A stretch of 64,000 nt of DNA from Streptomyces aurantiacus. GTDB taxonomy: Bacteria; Actinomycetota; Actinomycetes; Streptomycetales; Streptomycetaceae. The stretch covers positions 3,472,001 through 3,536,000 of the forward strand of contig NZ_CP114283.1 of NCBI RefSeq assembly GCF_027107535.1, written 5' to 3'. The notes beneath the pieces were generated by a model. The model saw only the letters and a list, made by a program, of their open reading frames with translations. It searched no databases and was not told where the DNA came from. A program made the position numbers and the translations under genes. Shown here one piece after another: positions 1 to 9,550 of the stretch (the stretch's first letter is position 1; each line of letters opens with the position of its first letter).

Positions 1-166
1 GCCAGCCGGACGACGCCGGACCGTGCACCGCGTACCTCCCCGCTCGACGGTGTCGGACAGTCCGGTCGAAGAGATGCCCGGGCCGGGCGGAGCGCAAGCG
101 AGCGCAATGGGGTACGCGGGGAGCGTGCGGGGGGGGGTGCACCACGATCCGGGACGCGAGGCGGCA

Positions 167-186
167 GTGTTTTACTAGTAAAATAC
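167..186. promoter_or_regulatory. Candidate MarR operator overlapping the FUSC promoter
   Basis: The 14-bp perfect palindrome TTTTACTAGTAAAA lies at 170-183 and extends, with one mismatched pair, to 167-186. Its right half contains TAAAAT (179-184), a good -10 box, about 20 nt before the ATG of the FUSC gene at 204. It is AT-rich in very GC-rich surroundings. A MarR-type regulator is the second gene of the same operon, so autoregulated repression by that protein is the natural reading. The binding itself is inferred. Positions 1-166 show no gene. Confidence 0.6.
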
Positions 187-203
187 CTGCTAACCTTTTG
201 GCC

Positions 204-1859
204 ATGAGCAGTGCCGAACCGAGCCCCGTCCGCGTGCGCCGACTGCCCCTCACCGGGGTCCTGCGTATCGGCCGGCCCTCCGACATCTGGTTCAAGCCCG
301 CGCTGAGCGTGGTCGTCGCGGTCGGGGTGCCGAACCTGACGCTGCTGGCGCTCGGCCGACTGGACCTCGCCCTCTACACCATGGCCGGATCCCTCTGCGC
401 GCTCTACGCCCACCACCTCCCGTACGCGGCGCGCGGCCGTGCTCTGGCCTGGGTGGTGCTCGGCATGCTCGCCTCGGTCGCGACCGCGCTGGTCACGGCG
501 TCGCTCACGTCCTCCGCCGTGATCCTGGTCTGTGTCGGCGCACTGCTGGCCGCCGCGCAGAAGGCGCTGTGCGACGCGACGCGCATCGGTCCGCCCGGAC
601 CGGTGATCTTCACCTTCATCAGTTCGGCCTCCCTCTTCGCTCCGCAGACGCTCGGCCAGGTCCCCGGCCACCTCGCTCTCGGTGCCGCGGCGGGCGCCTG
701 GGCCTGGCTCGTCGGCATGGCGCCGGGCCTCGTGCGCCCGCACGGGCCGGAACGCCGGGCCACGGCCCGCGCTCTGTACGCGGCCGCCGCGTACGTAGAG
801 GCCTCCCCCACCGGCCCGGCCGACGGCCACGAGAGGGCCCGGGCCGCCGCGGCGGCCGCCGTGCACGCCGCCTGGCAGCCGCTCCTCGCCGCCGGTTCGC
901 GTCCGGAACCCCGCCGCTCCCTCGAACGGCTCGTCGTGCGGGCCGAGATCGCACTCGCCGCCCCGGGCGACACGGACCCCGCCCGCCTGCGTTCCTGGGC
1001 GCGCGACCTGCGTGGCACGAAGCCCGTACCCCGCCTCGCACCGGGACCTGCCGCCGACGAACTGCTCGGCGTGGAGATCGAACTGGCCGCCGGACAGGCC
1101 CGGCCGACCAGCAGGCTGCGCCCCCTCCTGCCGCTAGCCCTGCGCACCGCGCTCGGCTGTGCCCTCGCCGGTCACGTGTCGCTGGCGCTCGGCGTCGGCC
1201 GTCCGTACTGGGCCCTGGTCACCGCCGCCTCCCTCTATCAGACGAACATCACCCTGACCTGGAGCCGGGGAGTGCAGCGCGTCGTCGGCAACCTGGTGGG
1301 CGTCCTCCTCTTCGCGGCCGTCGCCCCGCTCGCCCACCTCGGCCCCGCGGCGCTGGTCCTGTGCTGCCTCGCCTTCAACTTCGGCGCGGAGGCACTGATC
1401 AGCCGCAACTACTGGCTCGGCAGTATCTGCGTGACCCCGATGGCGCTGCTGATCACCGAGTTCACGGGCTTCCAGGAGCCCGGCGGGCTGATGACGGACC
1501 GGCTCGTGGACACGCTGGTCGGCGCGTTCGTCGGATTCGCCGCTGCGGTCGCCGTCACCAACCGGCGGGCAGGGGACCGTATCGAGGACGCTCTCGACAC
1601 CGCGGACCACGCTCGCGCGCACGCGGAGCGGCTGATCGCCGCCGAGCGCCCCGGCCCCGCCGCACTGGAGTCCGCCCGCCGTCGTTTGGCCGCCGCGCTC
1701 GTCGAACTGCGTGCCACCGCCGACGCGGCGGCAGGCGAATGGTGGCAGCGCGCCCTGCCGGAGGAACGGGTGATGCTGGCCGAGCAGGCCGGACACCGTA
1801 CGCTCGCGGCGACGGTACGACGGCAGGGACCGCACCTTCTGGAGGGCACACGGGCATGA
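204..1859 (+). CDS. FUSC-family inner-membrane protein, probable aromatic-compound/drug exporter
   Basis: The 551-aa protein has two blocks of hydrophobic helices separated by soluble segments, the FUSC/YccS/AaeB layout: helices at about 30-175, a cytoplasmic Ala/Arg-rich stretch, helices at about 310-450, then a soluble C-terminus. Family members export aromatic acids or other amphipathic compounds. An in-frame TTG lies two codons upstream (198), but ATG 204 suits the promoter better. There is no clear Shine-Dalgarno box, so the mRNA leader is probably very short. The stop overlaps the start of the downstream marR gene (ATGA), indicating translational coupling. The substrate is unknown; the pairing with MarR suggests a phenolic or drug ligand. 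Confidence 0.8.
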   Translation: MSSAEPSPVRVRRLPLTGVLRIGRPSDIWFKPALSVVVAVGVPNLTLLALGRLDLALYTMAGSLCALYAHHLPYAARGRALAWVVLGMLASVATALVTASLTSSAVILVCVGALLAAAQKALCDATRIGPPGPVIFTFISSASLFAPQTLGQVPGHLALGAAAGAWAWLVGMAPGLVRPHGPERRATARALYAAAAYVEASPTGPADGHERARAAAAAAVHAAWQPLLAAGSRPEPRRSLERLVVRAEIALAAPGDTDPARLRSWARDLRGTKPVPRLAPGPAADELLGVEIELAAGQARPTSRLRPLLPLALRTALGCALAGHVSLALGVGRPYWALVTAASLYQTNITLTWSRGVQRVVGNLVGVLLFAAVAPLAHLGPAALVLCCLAFNFGAEALISRNYWLGSICVTPMALLITEFTGFQEPGGLMTDRLVDTLVGAFVGFAAAVAVTNRRAGDRIEDALDTADHARAHAERLIAAERPGPAALESARRRLAAALVELRATADAAAGEWWQRALPEERVMLAEQAGHRTLAATVRRQGPHLLEGTRA

Positions 1860-2443
1860 CGGCAGCGAACGGGGGAAGGGCGGCCGGTGTCGGCGCCGCC
1901 GGTGGCGGGACACAGGGGGAGGCCGCCGGGGACCCGGCCGCGGGCGACACGCTCGCGGCGGTGGTCCGGCAGTGGCAGGCGGTCCACCCCGACCTCGACA
2001 CCGGCCCCATGGAGATCATCGGCCGCATCAACCGCTGCGCCGCGCTCCTCCAGCAGGCCGAGGACGCGCCCCTGCGACACGCCGGACTCACGCGCCCCGA
2101 GTTCGACCTCCTCGGCGCCCTGCGCCGCACGGGTCTCGAACTGACACCCGGTGAGCTGGCCCGTGAGACCTTCTCCTCCGGGGCCGCCGTCACCAAACGG
2201 CTCAAGCAGCTGACCGAACGTGGGCTCGTCGAGCGCCGCGGCGACACCCGTGACCGGCGCGTCGCCCATGTCCGCCTCACGGACACCGGACGCGCCCTCG
2301 TCGACGGCATCCTCCCCGCGCAGCTCTCGTACGAGACAGCGGTCCTGTCCGGAGTCGACCGCACCAGACAGAGCGAACTGGCCGCTCTGCTCGGCGACCT
2401 GCTCGTCCAGCTCGAGGGCCGGCTGCGCGGGCCGCGCGTCTGA
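1856..2443 (+). CDS. MarR-family transcriptional regulator
   Basis: This 195-aa protein starts at an ATG that overlaps the FUSC stop codon, so the two are co-translated. After a low-complexity Gly/Ala-rich N-terminus of about 30 residues comes a MarR winged helix-turn-helix: GLTRPEFDLLGAL, then LARETFSSGAAVTKRLKQL as recognition helix, then the wing VERRGDTRDRRVAHVRLT with the family's DxRD-type signature. The C-terminal helix would form the dimer interface. The regulator most likely represses its own operon through the palindrome at 167-186 and is released by a substrate of the exporter. MarR assignment is firm; the ligand is not known. Confidence 0.88.
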   Translation: MTAANGGRAAGVGAAGGGTQGEAAGDPAAGDTLAAVVRQWQAVHPDLDTGPMEIIGRINRCAALLQQAEDAPLRHAGLTRPEFDLLGALRRTGLELTPGELARETFSSGAAVTKRLKQLTERGLVERRGDTRDRRVAHVRLTDTGRALVDGILPAQLSYETAVLSGVDRTRQSELAALLGDLLVQLEGRLRGPRV

Positions 2444-2547
2444 CCTGCGAGGGGCCCCATCCGCCGCACACCGGCACGCCGGCCCCTGGGCCCCTGCCCA
2501 GGAATCGCCCGCCCCGCGCCCGCCGGACGGCCGGGTCCCGGCCCGTC

Positions 2548-3609
2548 CTACGGTCCGGTGCGCGCCGGCGCCGTGCTGGACCGTACGACCAGTTCGGTGG
2601 CCAGCTCCACCCGGGGCGAGTCGAGCTTCTCGCCCCGGGTGAGCCGCAGGACCGTACGGGCTGCGAGCTTGCCCATCTCGGCGAGGGGCTGGCGGACCGT
2701 CGTGAGCGGCGGAGCGGACCAGCGGACTTCCGGAAGGTCGTCGAAACCCACCACGCTCATGTCCTCCGGGACGCGCGCCCCGCGCCGTCGCAGCGCCTCG
2801 ACGGCGCCCATCGCCATCTGGTCGCTCGCGGCGAAGAGAGCGGTCGGCGGTTCGGCGAGACCGAGGAGGGTGGTGCAGCCGGTGAACCCGGACTCCTGGT
2901 AGAAGTCCCCGGGCACGATCAGCGACTCGTCGACGGCGATCCCGGCCCGGTCCAGTGCCGCCCGGTAGCCGTCCAGGCGGGCCCGCGAGCAGAGCAGCCG
3001 GGGCGGGCCCGCGACGAACCCGATCCTGCGGTGGCCGAGCCGCAGCAGATGTTCGGTGGCGGCCATGCCGCCCGCCCAGTTCGTGGCGCCCACCGTGGGC
3101 GCGTCCAGGGCGGGGGAGCCCGCCGGATCGACCACCACGAGCGGTACACCCAGACGGCGCAACTCGTCGTGAAGGACGGGTTCCAGTACGGACGTGACCA
3201 GGACGACGCCGTCCGAGGCGCGCGCCCGCAGATTCGTCATCCACTGGCGGGCGTCCCCCGAGCGCCCGTGGATCGCGGACACGACCGTCCCGACACCCGC
3301 CGCGTGCGCCACCTCCTCCACACCCCGGATGATCTCCACCGCCCAGGGGCTGTCGAGGTCGTTGAAGACAAGGTCGATCAGTGCGGCGCGGTCCCGCGAT
3401 CCGGCCGGCCGCCTGCGGTAGCCGTGCCGGTGCAGCAGGTCCTCCACTCGGGCGCGCGTCCGCGGGGCCACGTCCGACCTGCCGTTCACCACCCGCGACA
3501 CGGTGGGTACGGAGACCCCGGCCTCCCGCGCGATCTCCGTGATCGTGACCTTCCCCCGGCCCGTCCGCGTCCCGCTGTCTCCGGCTTCCCCCACGGTCAA
3601 CTGCCCCAC
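2548..3609 (-). CDS. LacI-family regulator, probable repressor of the neighbouring xylanase
   Basis: A LacI-type DNA-binding domain is clear (TITEIAREAGVSVPTVSRVV), followed by a periplasmic-binding-protein-like sensor domain with the usual LVTSVLEPVLHDELRRLGVP and VVGFDDLPE motifs near the end. Length is 353 aa from GTG 3609. A TTG at 3600 would be better placed behind the GGAGG box (8-nt spacing) and would give 350 aa. The gene is divergent from a GH10 xylanase about 110 bp away. In Streptomyces such LacI proteins sense xylo-oligosaccharides or related sugars and repress hemicellulase genes, so that role is inferred from position. Confidence 0.85.
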   Translation of the reverse strand: MGQLTVGEAGDSGTRTGRGKVTITEIAREAGVSVPTVSRVVNGRSDVAPRTRARVEDLLHRHGYRRRPAGSRDRAALIDLVFNDLDSPWAVEIIRGVEEVAHAAGVGTVVSAIHGRSGDARQWMTNLRARASDGVVLVTSVLEPVLHDELRRLGVPLVVVDPAGSPALDAPTVGATNWAGGMAATEHLLRLGHRRIGFVAGPPRLLCSRARLDGYRAALDRAGIAVDESLIVPGDFYQESGFTGCTTLLGLAEPPTALFAASDQMAMGAVEALRRRGARVPEDMSVVGFDDLPEVRWSAPPLTTVRQPLAEMGKLAARTVLRLTRGEKLDSPRVELATELVVRSSTAPARTGP

Positions 3610-3618
3610 CTCCGTTGA

Positions 3619-5145
<1,527 letters not shown>

Positions 5146-5154
5146 GCAGGGCTC

Positions 5155-5187
5155 CGGATGCCGACGGGGTGCCCCCGTCGGCATCCG
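5155..5187 (+). terminator. Intrinsic-type terminator hairpin after the xylanase
   Basis: A perfect 15-bp stem (CGGATGCCGACGGGG at 5155-5169 with its complement at 5173-5187) closes a 3-nt loop 9 nt after the xylanase stop. There is no U-tract, as is usual for Streptomyces. It would also insulate the convergent phosphatase gene. Confidence 0.8.
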
Positions 5188-5212
5188 TGTCCGGTGAGGG
5201 GCACCACGAACG

Positions 5213-6262
5213 TCAGCCCGGGCGGTGGGCCGAGGACGCGGTGGCGGCAGCCGTCGCCGCCTCGGCCGCGCGCAGGGGACGGAGCACCGGCAGCGCCATG
5301 GTCTCCTGCGCCCGCACGCCGTACTCGTCCCACCAGTCGGAGCTGCCGTCCTCGATGCAGCGCAGCAGCACCCCTTCGCGCAGGGCCCAGGGACAGATGG
5401 TCACCTCGTCGATGCCCATCAGCTTCATCGTGGTGTGCGCGACGATCGCTCCGGCCAGGGACTGACCGGAACGCGCGAGGGAGACACCCGGCAGCAGGGC
5501 TCGTTCGGTGGCAGGCAACGCCGCCAGCTGCTCCACGGCCCTGCCGAGGTCGGAGCGGGCCATGCCCCGGGGGGTGAAGGGGCCGGACCGCCCGGGCGCC
5601 GCCCCGCACAGCCGGCCCAGCTGCTGGAACATCCGCGAGGACACGACCGTCGTCCGGGGAGCCTCCCACCGGATGCGGGCCGCGACATCCCGCAGCTGGT
5701 GGCGCACATGCCGACGCAGCAGCCTGGTCCGGTGCGGCGACGGCGGGTCCTGGCCGCGGAAGAACTCACGGGTCAGCCGGTTGGCCCCCAGCGGCAGCGA
5801 GATCGCGAAGTCGGGCAGCTTGCTCCGGCCGAAGGCCACCTCCAGCGTGCCGCCCCCGATGTCCAGCAGGGCCAGTGGCCCCGCGCGCCAGCCCATCCAG
5901 CGCCGGGCAGCCAGGAACGTCAGCTCCGCCTCCACCTCACCGGGCAGCACGTGCAGCGGTACTCCTGCCTCCGCGGTGACCCGTTCGAGGACCTCGGGGC
6001 GGTTCGGGGCGTCCCGCACGATGGCGGTGGCGAAGGCGAAGGGCCGGGTCACCCCCCAGCGTCGCCCCTCTTCGCGGGCGTCCTTCACCGCCTCCACCAG
6101 CCGGTCCACCTGTTCGTCCGGCAGCCGGCCCCCCGGCTCGACGTGGGCCGAGAGCCTCAGCCGGCGCTTGGCAGTGTGCACCGGGAGCGGAACGGCTCCG
6201 TCCGTCTCCGCGATGACCAGCCGTACCGTGTTGGACCCGACGTCGAGTACTCCCATTCGCAT
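5213..6262 (-). CDS. Ppx/GppA-family phosphatase
   Basis: This 349-aa protein belongs to the ASKHA-fold exopolyphosphatase/guanosine-pentaphosphatase family. The N-terminal phosphate-binding motif is DVGSNTVRLVIAE and the second is LLDIGGGTLEVAFG; EVEAELTFLAARRWMG between them is also typical. Members hydrolyse polyphosphate or pppGpp in the cytoplasm. A GGAGAGGGG box precedes two possible starts, ATG 6262 and ATG 6256; the second has the better spacing and gives MGVLDVGSNTV. The long open frame upstream of 6262 is not coding-like. Streptomyces carry more than one paralogue, so the choice between Ppx and GppA cannot be made here. Confidence 0.85.
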   Translation of the reverse strand: MRMGVLDVGSNTVRLVIAETDGAVPLPVHTAKRRLRLSAHVEPGGRLPDEQVDRLVEAVKDAREEGRRWGVTRPFAFATAIVRDAPNRPEVLERVTAEAGVPLHVLPGEVEAELTFLAARRWMGWRAGPLALLDIGGGTLEVAFGRSKLPDFAISLPLGANRLTREFFRGQDPPSPHRTRLLRRHVRHQLRDVAARIRWEAPRTTVVSSRMFQQLGRLCGAAPGRSGPFTPRGMARSDLGRAVEQLAALPATERALLPGVSLARSGQSLAGAIVAHTTMKLMGIDEVTICPWALREGVLLRCIEDGSSDWWDEYGVRAQETMALPVLRPLRAAEAATAAATASSAHRPG

Positions 6263-6281
6263 CCCCTCTCCGTACCCTCGG

Positions 6282-6305
6282 GGGCCCCCGGCATGCCGGG
6301 GGCCC
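6282..6305. repeat. 24-bp perfect palindrome in the leader of the Ppx/GppA gene
   Basis: The half-site GGGCCCCCGGCA is followed directly by its reverse complement, with no loop bases. It lies 20 nt upstream of the phosphatase start and about 40 nt before the divergent sigma-B-like promoter. It could be a cruciform, an operator or an mRNA hairpin; the sequence alone does not decide. Confidence 0.5.
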
Positions 6306-6347
6306 TGGGTCTCCGGGGTGAATCGGCCCGAACGCCGAAGATGCCCT

Positions 6348-6371
6348 GTTTGGGTCGTTCTGTTGGGGTAC
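6348..6371 (+). promoter_or_regulatory. Sigma-B-type stress promoter
   Basis: GTTT at 6348-6351 and GGGTAC at 6366-6371 are separated by exactly 14 bp, which fits the published Streptomyces sigma-B consensus GNNT-N14-16-GGGTAC/T. The DUF6479 start codon at 6381 is only 9 nt beyond the -10 box and lacks a Shine-Dalgarno box, so the transcript is probably leaderless or nearly so. Confidence 0.55.
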
Positions 6372-6380
6372 TCGCTTTTT

Positions 6381-6764
6381 ATGCAGATCTCTGGCAGCGA
6401 CGCAGTGATCCCGCGCGAAGTCCTGGCCGATTCGGAGCCCTTCGTGGTGGGGCCCCTCGTGGTGGGACTTCTGATCACGGCGATGCTGGTCGTCGCGGTG
6501 TGGTGGGGCGTGAGAATGCGCCGCGGGGAACCCGGTCCGCCGCGACCCGAGGACCAGCCCCGGCTGCCCGAGACGGGCGCGGTCCACGAGATCAGTGAGA
6601 TGCGCGAACCCGACGAGATGCCGCACGGGGGCAAGGCCCTCACCCCGCACGAACTGCACTCCTCGGGCAACGTGTCCACGCGGCGCGCCCGGAACCAGAA
6701 TCGGCGCCTGTGGAGCCGGAACAGCAGCGGGGGCTTCGGCAGCGGCGGTCTTGGCCGTCACTGA
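6381..6764 (+). CDS. DUF6479-family small membrane protein
   Basis: The 127-aa protein has a short N-terminus, one membrane helix (VGPLVVGLLITAMLVVAVWW, about 24-43), a basic stop-transfer segment (RMRRGE) and a polar, disordered C-terminal tail rich in Glu, Arg and Gly that ends GSGGLGRH. This is the DUF6479 layout found in streptomycetes, for which I know no function. The sigma-B-like promoter just upstream suggests expression under osmotic or oxidative stress. It is divergent from the Ppx/GppA gene. The start is supported by the promoter position rather than by a ribosome binding site. Confidence 0.75.
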   Translation: MQISGSDAVIPREVLADSEPFVVGPLVVGLLITAMLVVAVWWGVRMRRGEPGPPRPEDQPRLPETGAVHEISEMREPDEMPHGGKALTPHELHSSGNVSTRRARNQNRRLWSRNSSGGFGSGGLGRH

Positions 6765-6801
6765 GGCCGGCGGGTCGGCGGCCGCGGTCGCGCGGGACGG
6801 G

Positions 6802-7347
6802 TCAGAGTCGCGCGGTCGCGGCCGTACGGATCTCCGCCGCCATGTTCCGTTCCATCATCCGCAGCGCGGCCTCCGCGAGTTCCGCGTGGATATGGGCGAC
6901 CGCGTCGGCGGGGACGGTGACCCTGAGGTGCCGGATGTGCGCGTCGAGCGCCGAGTACAGCACGCACTGTTCCGTCACCTGGCCGCACATCACGACATGG
7001 CCGACCCCGAGCTGGCTCAGCAGGTAGCCGAGCGGCGTCTCGAAGAAGATGGAATGGCGTGCCTTCACGACGAAGAGCGACCTGTCGTCGGGACGGATCG
7101 GTTCCACCAGGTCGGCGTGCGGGCCCGCGAGCGCGGTCTCCACGATCTCGCCGTGATGGGAACGCCACTCGCCGAAGTTGTCGTTGACGTAGATCACCGG
7201 AACGTCCCGCTCCCGGGCCCGCTCCAGAAGGTGTACGACCCGGGGCAGGGCCTCACGGACCGAGGGGAGCAGGCGTTCGGCGTCCTTGTGGTCGTATGTG
7301 TTGATCATGTCGATGACGATCAGTGCCGTCTTCTCGGTCTCGTGCAT
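6802..7347 (-). CDS. Isochorismatase-like cysteine hydrolase
   Basis: The 181-aa protein has the compact isochorismatase/nicotinamidase fold. The catalytic triad is visible: Asp in ALIVIDMINTYD, Lys in FVVKARHSIFFETPL, and Cys in HVVMCGQVTEQCVLYSALDA. Family members hydrolyse enol-ether, amide or N-carbamoyl bonds, and the substrate cannot be read from sequence. The gene is divergent from a flavin reductase with only 37 nt between the start codons, so their promoters must overlap and the two are probably co-regulated. Start ATG 7347 gives a normal family length. Confidence 0.85.
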   Translation of the reverse strand: MHETEKTALIVIDMINTYDHKDAERLLPSVREALPRVVHLLERARERDVPVIYVNDNFGEWRSHHGEIVETALAGPHADLVEPIRPDDRSLFVVKARHSIFFETPLGYLLSQLGVGHVVMCGQVTEQCVLYSALDAHIRHLRVTVPADAVAHIHAELAEAALRMMERNMAAEIRTAATARL

Positions 7348-7384
7348 GTGGTTCGTAGTTCCACCAGGGAGCGGGAGGAAATCA

Positions 7385-7915
7385 ATGGGACCCGAAGAGG
7401 TGACGGGAGCGGCGGGATCCATGGAACCGTTCCTGGACCGGCTCGACCACCCGGTGTACGTGGTGACCGTGGAGGCTGGCGGGGAGCGGGCGGGCTGTCT
7501 GGTGGGCTTCGCCTCGCAGTGCTCGATCGGACCCACCCGATTCATGGTGTGGCTGTCCAAGGCCAACCGCACCTTCAGCGTGGCGGCGGCTGCCCAGCAG
7601 CTCGCCGTGCATCTCCTCGGCCGCGACCAGTACGCGCTGGCGGAGCTGTTCGGAGGCGAGACGGGCGACAGTGTCGACGAGAGCGGGCGCCGCTTCGACA
7701 AGTTCACCCGCGCGCCCTGGGCTCCCGGTCCGGGCGGTGTCCCCGTGCTGGACGGGGTGCCGGCCTGGTTCGTGGGACGGGTGGAAGGGCTCACGGACGC
7801 CGGTGACCATGTGGGCTTCCTGCTGAGCCCGGTCGCGTCCGGGGGCGGTGCGCACGTGGGGGAACCGCTGCGCCTGAGCGACGTGCTCCACATCGACGCC
7901 GGCCACCCCGCCTGA
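7385..7915 (+). CDS. Flavin reductase-like (FMN-binding) protein
   Basis: This 176-aa protein has the flavin reductase-like split-barrel pattern: HPVYVVTVEAGGERAGCLVGFASQCS, then MVWLSKANRTFSVAAAAQ, LAVHLLGRDQY and a C-terminal segment around GVPVLDGVPAWFVG. Relatives supply reduced FMN to monooxygenases or act as small flavoenzymes. The ATG at 7385 is placed by GGGAGGAA ending 4 nt before it; the longer open frame upstream overlaps the divergent gene and is rejected. Its head-to-head partner is an isochorismatase-like hydrolase. Which oxidation it serves is unknown. Confidence 0.8.
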   Translation: MGPEEVTGAAGSMEPFLDRLDHPVYVVTVEAGGERAGCLVGFASQCSIGPTRFMVWLSKANRTFSVAAAAQQLAVHLLGRDQYALAELFGGETGDSVDESGRRFDKFTRAPWAPGPGGVPVLDGVPAWFVGRVEGLTDAGDHVGFLLSPVASGGGAHVGEPLRLSDVLHIDAGHPA

Positions 7916-8045
7916 ATCCGCCGGCCACGTCGATCCGGCCGCCGAACCGCGCCCGTTCCGGTGACTGGACCGCCGAGGGCTGGGCACTCGGGTGCCGCTC
8001 GCGGGGGAAACGTTTCGGGTACCACCGACCGGCTACTAGGAACAC

Positions 8046-9011
8046 ATGGTGCAAATCGGATACACGATGATGACCGAACAGGCCGGCCCCCGTGACCTCG
8101 TACAGCACGTGGTGGCCGCCGAACAGGCCGGATTCGACTTCTCTGTCACGTCCGACCACTACTTCCCCTGGCTCGAGGAGCAGGGACACGCGCCGTACGC
8201 GTGGAGCGTCCTCGGCGCCGCCGCGCAGGCCACCTCCACGATCCCCCTGATGACGTACGTGACCTGCCCGACGACCCGCTACCACCCGGCTGTCGTCGCG
8301 CAGAAGGCCGCCACCACCCAGCTGCTCGCCGAAGGGCGTTTCCGGCTCGGACTCGGTTCCGGGGAGAACCTCAACGAGCACGTGGTGGGCGGCGGCTGGC
8401 CCGCCGCCCACGTACGCCTCGAAATGCTGGAAGAGGCCATCGAGATCATCCGCGCGCTGTTCGAGGGCAAGAACGTCAACCATCACGGCCCTCACTTCGA
8501 CGTGGAGAACGCCCGGCTCTTCGACCTGCCGGACGAGCCGCCCCCCATCGGTGTCGCCGTCTCCGGAGAGCGCTCCTGCGCCCTCGCGGGCCGGCTGGCC
8601 GATCTGGTCATCGCCACCGAACCGAAGGCCGAACTGATCGGCTCGTTCGACCGGCACGGCGGCAGCGGCAAGCCCAAGGTGGGCCAACTGCCCGTCTGTT
8701 ACGACCCCGACAAGGACGCGGCGGTGGCGCGGGCGCACGAGCAGTTCCGCTGGGCGCTCGGCGGCTGGCCGGTGAACTCCGAGCTGCCCGGACCGGCGAG
8801 CTTCGACACGGCCACCCAGCACGTCCGCCCCGAGGACGTCGCGCAGACCGTCCCGTGCGGCGACGACGTCGACGCCTTCGTCGAGGCCGTTCGCCCCTAC
8901 GTCACCGCGGGCTTCACCGAGGTCGCGCTCGTCCAGGTCGGCGGAGACCACCAGTTCCCCTTCCTGGACTGGGCCGAGAAGAAGCTGCTGCCCGCGCTGA
9001 AGGACCTCTGA
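8046..9011 (+). CDS. LLM-class F420-dependent oxidoreductase
   Basis: The 321-aa protein matches the luciferase-like TIM-barrel family in the F420-dependent G6PDH-related subgroup. Characteristic stretches are GYTMMTEQAGPRDL, DHYFPWLEEQGHAPYAW, TYVTCPTTRYHPAVVAQKAAT and FRLGLGSGENLNEHVVGGGWP. It uses coenzyme F420, which streptomycetes make, and oxidises or reduces an unknown organic substrate in the cytoplasm. A short AGGA box precedes the ATG. A VOC-family gene follows 22 nt after the stop and is probably co-transcribed. Confidence 0.9.
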   Translation: MVQIGYTMMTEQAGPRDLVQHVVAAEQAGFDFSVTSDHYFPWLEEQGHAPYAWSVLGAAAQATSTIPLMTYVTCPTTRYHPAVVAQKAATTQLLAEGRFRLGLGSGENLNEHVVGGGWPAAHVRLEMLEEAIEIIRALFEGKNVNHHGPHFDVENARLFDLPDEPPPIGVAVSGERSCALAGRLADLVIATEPKAELIGSFDRHGGSGKPKVGQLPVCYDPDKDAAVARAHEQFRWALGGWPVNSELPGPASFDTATQHVRPEDVAQTVPCGDDVDAFVEAVRPYVTAGFTEVALVQVGGDHQFPFLDWAEKKLLPALKDL

Positions 9012-9033
9012 GCGGCCTGCCGAAAGGACGATC

Positions 9034-9405
9034 ATGCCCATCGCCACGTACTGCCTCGTAGCCCTGGACTGCCCGGACCCGCCCGCCCTCGCGGAGTTCT
9101 ACGCCGGCGTGCTCGGAGGCGAGGTCAAGCAGTACAACGACGACTGGTACGACCTCTACGCACCCGGCGGCCACCGCATCTCCTTCCAGCGGGCGTCCGG
9201 CCACCGCCCGCCCGACTGGCCGCGCGCCGACGGCAACTCCCAGCAACTCCACCTGGACTTCACCGTGCCGGACATCGACACGGCCGAGGCCCAGGTGCTG
9301 GCCCTGGGCGCCACCCCGCTCGACCTCGACGACGACGGTGGAAGCCGCGGCTTCCGCGTGTACGCCGACCCGGCCGGTCACCCGTTCTGCCTGTGCAAGG
9401 ACTGA
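9034..9405 (+). CDS. VOC-superfamily (glyoxalase-like) protein
   Basis: The 123-aa protein has two beta-alpha-beta-beta-beta modules: LVALDCPDPPALAEFYAGVLGG at the start, QQLHLDFTVPDIDTAEAQV in the middle and VYADPAGHPFCLC at the end. This is the vicinal-oxygen-chelate fold used by glyoxalases, dioxygenases and fosfomycin or bleomycin resistance proteins. An AAAGGA box lies 7-8 nt upstream of ATG. It sits 22 nt behind the LLM oxidoreductase, so the two likely form an operon. After the stop, a perfect 6-2-6 inverted repeat (CGGTTGAACAACCG, 9428-9441) lies before the convergent hydrolase gene. Confidence 0.85.
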   Translation: MPIATYCLVALDCPDPPALAEFYAGVLGGEVKQYNDDWYDLYAPGGHRISFQRASGHRPPDWPRADGNSQQLHLDFTVPDIDTAEAQVLALGATPLDLDDDGGSRGFRVYADPAGHPFCLCKD

Positions 9406-9550
9406 CCCGCCGGAGGCCCGGCGCAGGCGGTTGAACAACCGGGCGGCCGACGGCGGAGCGCGCTGGGCGTGCGTCAGGTCTCTCGCGCCGCTCCGCTCCC
9501 GGGAGACGGGAGACAGGTGCCGCAGCACCGGCCGGGCGGGTGCGAGTGCG

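Noticed and set aside
404..1147. Long antisense and other-frame ORFs over the FUSC gene and many others (for example 569-2443, 1409-3628, 3993-5465, 9338-11083)
   Set aside because: They are Arg/Pro/Ala-rich shadows caused by high third-position GC; the opposing frames carry recognisable protein families.
8013..8022. GTTTCGGGTAC before the LLM oxidoreductase as a sigma-B promoter
   Set aside because: GGGTAC is present, but no GNNT element lies 14-16 bp upstream.
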